Source of the DNA: Antilocapra americana
Lineage: Eukaryota; Chordata; Mammalia; Artiodactyla; Antilocapridae
Reading direction: 5' to 3'
DNA length: 64,000 nt
NCBI GenBank assembly: GCA_007570785.1
Contig: ML664199.1
Location: 23,690,915 to 23,754,914 of the forward strand
In this document: positions 58,665 to 64,000 of the stretch, one piece after another
How the letters are laid out: each line of letters begins with the position of its first letter
Position numbering within the stretch: position 1 is the first letter of the stretch
The notes under the pieces: generated by a model
Told to the model about the DNA's origin: nothing
Database searches by the model: none
What the model saw: only the letters and a program-made list of their open reading frames with translations
Translations under genes and position numbers: made by a program

Positions 58665-58858
58665 TAGACCTTTTATACAGCTCTCACAGCAAGTATACTG
58701 GGGTGGTTTGCCATTCCCTCCTCCAGTGGATCACGTTTGGTCAGAACTCTCTGCTATGACCCGTCTGTCTTGGGTGGCCCTACATGGCATGGCTCATGGC
58801 TTCATTGAGTTACACAAGCCCTTTCATCATCACAAGACAGTGATCTTTGAAGGGGACT
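58665..58858 (-). mobile_element. Inverted 5' segment of a BovB insertion
   Basis: In plus-strand reading this is antisense BovB 5' sequence (TTTGCCATTCCCTCCTCCAG, TCTTGGGTGGCCCTACATGG, TTCATTGAGTTACACAAGCC). It directly precedes a sense BovB body, so the two parts look like one 5'-inverted insertion. Confidence 0.85.
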
Positions 58859-59642
58859 GTATACACATAAGAACTGTATAGAAAAGATCTTAATGAACTG
58901 GATTACTACGATGGTGTAGTTAGTCACCCAGAGCCAGACACTCTGGAGTGCAAAGTCAAGTGGACCTTAAGAAGCACTGCTGTTAATAAAGCTAGTGGAT
59001 GCGATGAAATTCCAGCAGAACTATTCAAATCCCTAAAGTATGATGCCATCAAGGTTTTGCATTCATTATGTCAGCAAATCTGGAAGGCCCATCAGTGGCC
59101 ACAGGACTGGAAAAGGTAGATCCTCATCCCAGTTCCAAGGAGGGTAGTACTAAAGAATGTGCTAACCATTGGACAGTTGCACTCATCTCCCATGCTAGTA
59201 AGGTCATGCTTAAAGTCTTGCATGCTAGGTTTCAGCGTTATGCAAACCAAGAAATTCCAGATGTCCAAGCTGGGTTTAGAAAAGGAAGAGGAACTAGAGA
59301 GCAAATTGCCAATATTCACTGGATTATAGAGAAAGCAAGGGAATTTCAGAAAAACATCTTTGACTGCATGGATCATGACAAACTGTGGAAAGCTCTTTGA
59401 GAGATGACTCATTGGACAAGCCCTTGATGCTGGGAAAGATTGAGGGCAGAAGCAGAAGAGCGTGTCAGAATGAGAGGGCTGGACAGCATCACCAATGCAA
59501 TGAACATGAACTGGGACAAACTTTGGGAGATGGTGAAGGACAGAGAGGCCTGGCATGCTGCAGTCCAAGGGGTCACAAAGAGTTGGACACAACTGACTGA
59601 TTTGAACTGACAGGGTGACTGAACAACAACAACAACAGCAAA
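58859..59642 (+). mobile_element. BovB body, sense, internally deleted
   Basis: Sense from GAACTGTATAGAAAAGATC. The 59068-59400 frame contains HASKVMLKVLHARFQRYANQ and VQAGFRKGRGTREQIANIHW (RT fingers). Near 59395 it skips from RT to the 3' end (GATGCTGGGAAAGATTGAGG) and closes with CTGAACAACAACAACAACA. The active-site segment is deleted. Confidence 0.92.
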
Positions 59643-60104
59643 ATACTTGAATACCACTTTGGGGAGAGTTAGTATCTTTACTATATTGAATCTTTCAGTC
59701 CACAACCATGATTTCCTTTATTTTTTATATCTTTGATTTGTCTCCGCAGCATTGTGTAGTTTTCAGCGTTAGAGTTCTGTACATGTTATATTACATTTAT
59801 ATCTAAGTGTTTCATTTTTTGAGCAATTGTAGCTGGTATTCTGTTTTTAATTTCAGTGTCCACATGCTCATTACTAGAGTTTAGAAATAAACTTAATTTT
59901 TTTAAGTTTTATCTGTTTATCTTCCCTGTGATATTGCTGAACTCACTTATTAGTTTTAAGGGTTTGTTGTGGTTGTTGTTGGCTTTTTGTTTTGTGTTTT
60001 TAGATTCCTTGGTATGGTCTATGTAGACCATCATCTCATCTGCAAATAGAGACAGTTCTGTTTCTTCTTTCTAATTTGTATCTAATCTGTAGCTAAGGAC
60101 AGAT
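59643..60104 (-). mobile_element. Old L1 continuation, antisense
   Basis: CTTTGGGGAGAGTTAGTATC, GTAGTTTTCAGCGTTAGAG and CATCTCATCTGCAAATAGAGACAG continue the L1 ORF2 of 57482-58664. Confidence 0.85.
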
Positions 60105-60930
60105 CAGTTCAGTACAGTCACTCAGTCATGTCCGACTCTTTGTGACCCCATGGACTACAGCACGCCAGGCATCCCTGTCCATCACCAACTCTCAGAGCTT
60201 ACTCAAACTCATGGCCATCAAATCAGTGATGCCACCCACCCATCTCATCCTCTGTCATCTGCTTCTCCTCCTGCCTTCAATCTTTCCCAGCATCACAGTC
60301 TTTTCCAATGAGTCAGTTCTTTCCATAGGTGGCCAAAGTATTGGAACTTCAGCTTCAGCATCCGTCCTTCCAATGAATATTCAGGACTGATCTCCTTTAG
60401 GATGGACTGGTTGAATCTCCTTGCAGTCCAAGGGACTCTCAAGAGTCTACAACAGCACAGTTCAAAAGCATCAATTCTTCAGCGCTCAGCTTTCTTTATA
60501 GTCCAACTCTCACATCCATACATGACTACTGGAAAAAACCATAGCTTTGACTAGATGGACCTTTGTTGGCAAAGTAATATCTCTGCTTTTTAATATGCTG
60601 TCTAGGCTGGCCGTAGCTTTTCTTCCAAGGAGGAAATGTCTTTTAATTTCACGGCTGCAGTCACCATGTGCAGTGATTTTGGAGCCCCCCAAAATAAAAT
60701 CTGACACTGTTTCCCCATCTATTTGCCATGAAGTGATGGGACCAGATGCTGTGCATGATCTTAATTTTCTGAATGCTGAGTTTAAGCCAACTTTTTCACT
60801 CTCCTCTTTACTTTCATCAAGAGGGTCTTTAGTTCTTGACTTTCTGCCATAAGGGTCGTGTCATTTGCATATCTGAGGTTATTGATATTTCTCCAGGCAA
60901 TCTTGATTCCAGATTGTGCTTCATCAGATA
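60105..60930 (-). mobile_element. BovB 3' part, antisense
   Basis: Starts CAGATCAGTTCAGTACAGTC, covers the 3' end and RT edge, and ends in the region GTCATTTGCATATCTGAGG..CTTGATTCCAGATTGTGCTTC. 5'-truncated. Confidence 0.93.
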
Positions 60931-61002
60931 GCTATAGCTTAATCTGCTTTCAAGATTTCTTTCTTCATTTTAGTTTTCATAAATTTAATTAAAATATGTT
61001 CT

Positions 61003-61248
61003 GGGGACTTCCATCTGCCTGCCAGTGCAGGGGACATGGGTTCGATCCCTGGTCCAGGAGGATGCCCAGAGCAATTAAGCCCGTGTGCTGTACCTCCTGA
61101 AGTCTGTGTGCTCTAGAGCCCATGCTCTGCAACAAGAGACGCCACGGCAGTGAGAAGCCCCCACTCAACACAACTAAAGAAAGCCCATGTGCAGAAACGA
61201 AGACCCAGTGTAGCCAAAAATAAATACATAAGAATAAAAAAAAATTAA
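61003..61248 (+). mobile_element. CHR-1-type SINE
   Basis: GGGGACTTCCATCTGCCTGCC, GGGTTCGATCCCTGGTCC, AGTGAGAAGCCCCCACTC, GTGTAGCCAAAAATAAATAC and an A-rich tail. Clear full-length copy with a B-box-like motif. Confidence 0.94.
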
Positions 61249-61284
61249 TGTGTTTTAGCATGGATTTCTTTTGTGATAGTAGCT

Positions 61285-62128
61285 ATTTTTATTTATTTAT
61301 GTTTAAGTTTTTATTGGCATATAGTTGGTTTATAGTGTTGTGTTAGTTTCAAAGTGAATCATTTATGCATATATCCACTCTTTTTTTTAGATTCTTTTCC
61401 CATATAGGCCATTACAGAATATTGAGTAGAGTTCCCTGTACTATACCATAGGTCCTTATAAGTTATCTATTTTATATCTAATAGTGCATATACGTTGATC
61501 CCAGTCTCCCAATTTATCTCTCCCACCCCTTTCCCACCTGGTAACCATAAGTGTGTTTTCTACTTCTGTGACTCTATCTCTGTTTTGTAAATAATTCCAT
61601 TTGTACTATTTTCTTTAATATTCTACGTATAAGTGATATCATATGATATATCTGTCTTTCTTTGACTTACTTTACTCAATATGACAATCTGTAGTCCATC
61701 CATGTTGCTGCAAATGGCACTGTTTTGTTCTTTTTTATGGCAGAGTAATATTCCATTGTATATATGTACTCCATCTTCTTTATCCATTCCTCTGTTGAAT
61801 GACTTTTAAGTTGCTTCTATGTCCTGGCTATTATAAACAATCTTGCAATAAACATTTGGGTGCATCCATCTTTTCAAATTATGGCTTACTCCAGATATAT
61901 GCTTAAGAGTGGGATTGCTGGATCATATGGTAACTCTATTCTTCATTACTATTCTTCATAGTTCCTGCACCAATTTACATTCCCACCAATGGTGTGGGAA
62001 GTTTACCTTTTCTCCATGCTCTCTCCAGGGTTTATTGCTTTTAGATTTTTTGATGATGGTTATGCTGATCATGGCATGAGCTGATGTCTCATTGTAGTCT
62101 TGATTTGCATTTCTCTAACAATTAGCAT
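61285..62128 (-). mobile_element. Old L1 3' end, antisense
   Basis: AGTTTTTATTGGCATATAGTTGG, TGACTTACTTTACTCAATATG, GAGTAATATTCCATTGTATATATG and CATTCCCACCAATGGTGTGGG are L1 3'UTR and ORF2 C-terminal blocks. It is cut at 62128 by a BovB. Confidence 0.9.
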
Positions 62129-62195
62129 GTTTTGTCAGAACTCTCCACTATGACCCAACTGTCTTGGGTGGCTCTGCACAACATGGCTAATAGCT
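62129..62195 (-). mobile_element. Inverted 5' segment of a second BovB insertion
   Basis: TTTTGTCAGAACTCTCCACTATG and TCTTGGGTGGCTCTGCACAAC are antisense BovB 5' sequence, joined at ATAGCT to the sense body. Confidence 0.85.
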
Positions 62196-63535
62196 GAGAA
62201 AAGAAGAGAAGTGAAAGGCAAAGGGAAAAAGGAAAGATATACCCATCTGAATGCAGGGTTCCAAAGAATAGCTAGGAGAGATAAGAAAGCATTCCTAAGT
62301 GAACAATTCAAAGAAATAGAGGAAAACAAAAGAATGGGAAAGACTAGAGATCTTTTCAAGAAATTAGAGATACCAAGGGAATGTTTCATGCAAGATGGAT
62401 ACACTAAAGGACAGAAACTTTATGGACCTAACAGAAGTAGAAGATATTAAGAAGAGGTGGCTAGAATATACAGAAGAACTGTACAAAAAAGATCTTCATG
62501 ACCCAGATAATCACAATGATGTGATCACTCACCTAGAGCCAAACATCCTTGAGTGTGAAGTCATGTGGGCTTTAGGAAGGACACTACAAACAAAATTAGT
62601 GAATGTGATAGAATTCAAGCCTAGCTATTTCAAATCCTAAACAATAATGCTGTTAAAGTGCTGCACTCAATATGTCAGCAAGTTTGGAAAACTCAGCAGT
62701 AGTCACTGGAAAAGGTCAGTTTTCATTCCAGTCCCAAAGAGGGCAGTGCCAAAGAATGTTCAAACTATGGCACAATTGCATGCATCTCACACACTAGCAA
62801 AGTAATGCTTGAAATTCTCCAAGCCAGGTTTCAGCACTACTTGAGCCGAGAACTCCCATATGTTCAAGCTGGATTTAGAAAAGACAGAGGAACTGGAGGT
62901 CAAATTGCCAACAACCATTGTATAACAGATAAAGTTAGAGAATTCCAGAAAAGCATGTACTTCTGCTTCATTGACTATGCTAAAGCCTTTGACTGTGTGG
63001 ATCACCACAAACTGTGGAAAATTCTGAAAGAGATGGGAATACCAGACCACCTTACCTGCCTCCTGAAAAATATATATGCAGGTCAGGAAGCAACAGTTAG
63101 AACCATCCATGAAAAAACAGACTGGTTCCAAATAGGGAAAGGAGTACCTCAAGGCTGTATATTGTCATCCTGGTTATTTGACATATATGCAGAGTATATC
63201 ACTCAAAATGCTGAGCTGCTTGAGGCACAAGCTGAAATCAAGATCTCTGGGAGAAATATTAATAATCAGATATGCAGATGGCACCACACTTATGGCAGAA
63301 AGTGAAGAGGAACTAAAGAGTCTCTTGATGAAGGTGAAAGAGGAGAGTAAAGAAGCTGGCTTAAAACTCAACATTCAAAAAACTAAGATAATGACATCTG
63401 GTCCTATCACTCATGGCAAATAGATTGGGAAACAACGGAAACAGTGAGAGACTTAATATTCTTGGGCTGCAAAATCACTACAGATGGTGATTGCAGCCAT
63501 GAAATTAAAAGATGCTTCCTCTTTGAAAGAACAGC
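62196..63535 (+). mobile_element. BovB body, sense, cut at its 3' side
   Basis: Sense from GAGAAAAGAAGAGAAGTGAAAGG. Frames: 62211-62450 connector (RIARRDKKAFLSEQFKEIEEN), 62805-63305 RT (166 aa; FCFIDYAKAFDCVDHHKLW and GKGVPQGCILSSWLFDIYAEY), 63178-63423 with the active-site block reading YADG instead of YADD. Breaks at 62640, 63270 and 63420. It stops abruptly at 63535 where GC-rich sequence begins. Confidence 0.94.
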
Positions 63536-64000
63536 TATGGCTCTCTGGCAGATCTGCGGTGGATCTTGGAGAGCAATATAGCTGAGAGCAGAAGCAGATT
63601 AATAGCTAAGCCCTGCAAGGTTCGTATCTGGCTACAAGGCACAGCCGAGCAGCAGCACAGCCGAAGCGGACTGCTCCTGCTCAGGTAGGGGCGGGCCGCG
63701 GGCTCAGGGAACGGAGCAGTCTGAGGGACCTAACCTTCCAGGAAAAGCACCACCCCCCCAGGCCCGTGCACAAAACAAAGGGCGGTGAGGAGTCAACAGA
63801 GAGGCTGGGCAGCTGCGGGCTGTGAACCGGCCCAGCCCCCGCCTGAGAGCAGTGGGCATAACCCAGCCCCGGGGAGGCTAACCAAGACTTCTGGGGATTC
63901 TGGACAGATCAGTACTGTATACACCTTAGAAGGAGTGCTCAGCTGCACCAGCGGCCGGCCCGGGGGAGAGGAGAAGCCCCACTCCCCAACTGTGCTGGGC
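63536..64000 (+). mobile_element. GC-rich insert, probable 5'UTR of a sense ruminant L1
   Basis: CpG-bearing sequence (GGGGCGGGCCGCGGGC, GCGGCCGGCCCGGGGG) replaces BovB mid-element at 63536. Blocks such as CCAGGCCCGTGCACAAAAC, ACTTCTGGGGATTCTGGACAG and GGCCCAGCCCCCGCCTGAG recall ruminant L1 5'UTR sequence, so a long sense L1 probably continues beyond the window. No open frame yet. An endogenous-retrovirus leader or other GC-rich repeat is an alternative. Confidence 0.5.

Overview
The window is mammalian nuclear DNA from a pecoran ruminant (Bovidae or a close relative). The evidence is the dense mix of BovB (RTE-clade) LINEs, Bov-tA/Bov-A2 SINEs built from a tRNA-like head and a BovB 3' tail, cetartiodactyl CHR-type SINEs and ruminant L1s, on an older background of MIR, L2, MER5/MER20-like DNA transposons and one ERVL-MaLR LTR. 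Family names come from recognising sequence, not from a database search. I see no intact protein-coding gene and no functional RNA gene.

Layout. 1-2620: SINE tail and a 3'-truncated antisense BovB. 2621-8938: mostly unique DNA with a MER-type DNA transposon, SINEs, a MIR and a BovB 3' end. 8939-10215: an almost complete mariner transposon with a decayed transposase. 10660-11395: two BovB pieces in opposite orientation. 11881-13182: a GAPDH processed pseudogene with a perfect 14-bp target-site duplication (TSD), splitting an older MER5-like element. 13200-18990: SINE-rich intergenic DNA. 18990-19960: a CpG-island-like segment with GC box, ETS motif and a consensus splice donor, the best candidate for a real promoter or first exon. 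19970-26750: BovB 3' end, then largely unique DNA with MIR/L2/MER20-like remnants.

26808-42655 is a LINE nest. L1-A (antisense) is broken by a SINE, a near full-length BovB and another SINE. L1-B (antisense) is broken by a sense BovB, a young 5'-truncated L1 (perfect 12-bp TSD), a CMBL processed pseudogene (11-bp TSD) and another BovB 3' end. 42655-50122: intergenic DNA with L2, BovB copies, a young L1 3' end running into a 400-bp assembly gap (45279-45678), inverted Bov-tA SINEs and a MaLR LTR. 50123-57185: unique DNA with SINEs and one short sense L1 3' end. 57190-63535: CHR SINEs, old antisense L1s and three BovBs, two of which carry inverted 5' ends. 63536-64000: GC-rich sequence that interrupts the last BovB and looks like the 5'UTR of a sense L1 extending beyond the window.

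The elements do not form a functional pathway. The shared logic is retrotransposition: BovB machinery probably mobilised the Bov-tA SINEs (shared 3' end), and L1 machinery the two poly(A)-ended retrocopies. Nesting gives a relative chronology. I found no undescribed biological system; the most useful leads are the CpG island, the paired 5'-inverted BovBs, the layered nest and the gap inside a young L1.
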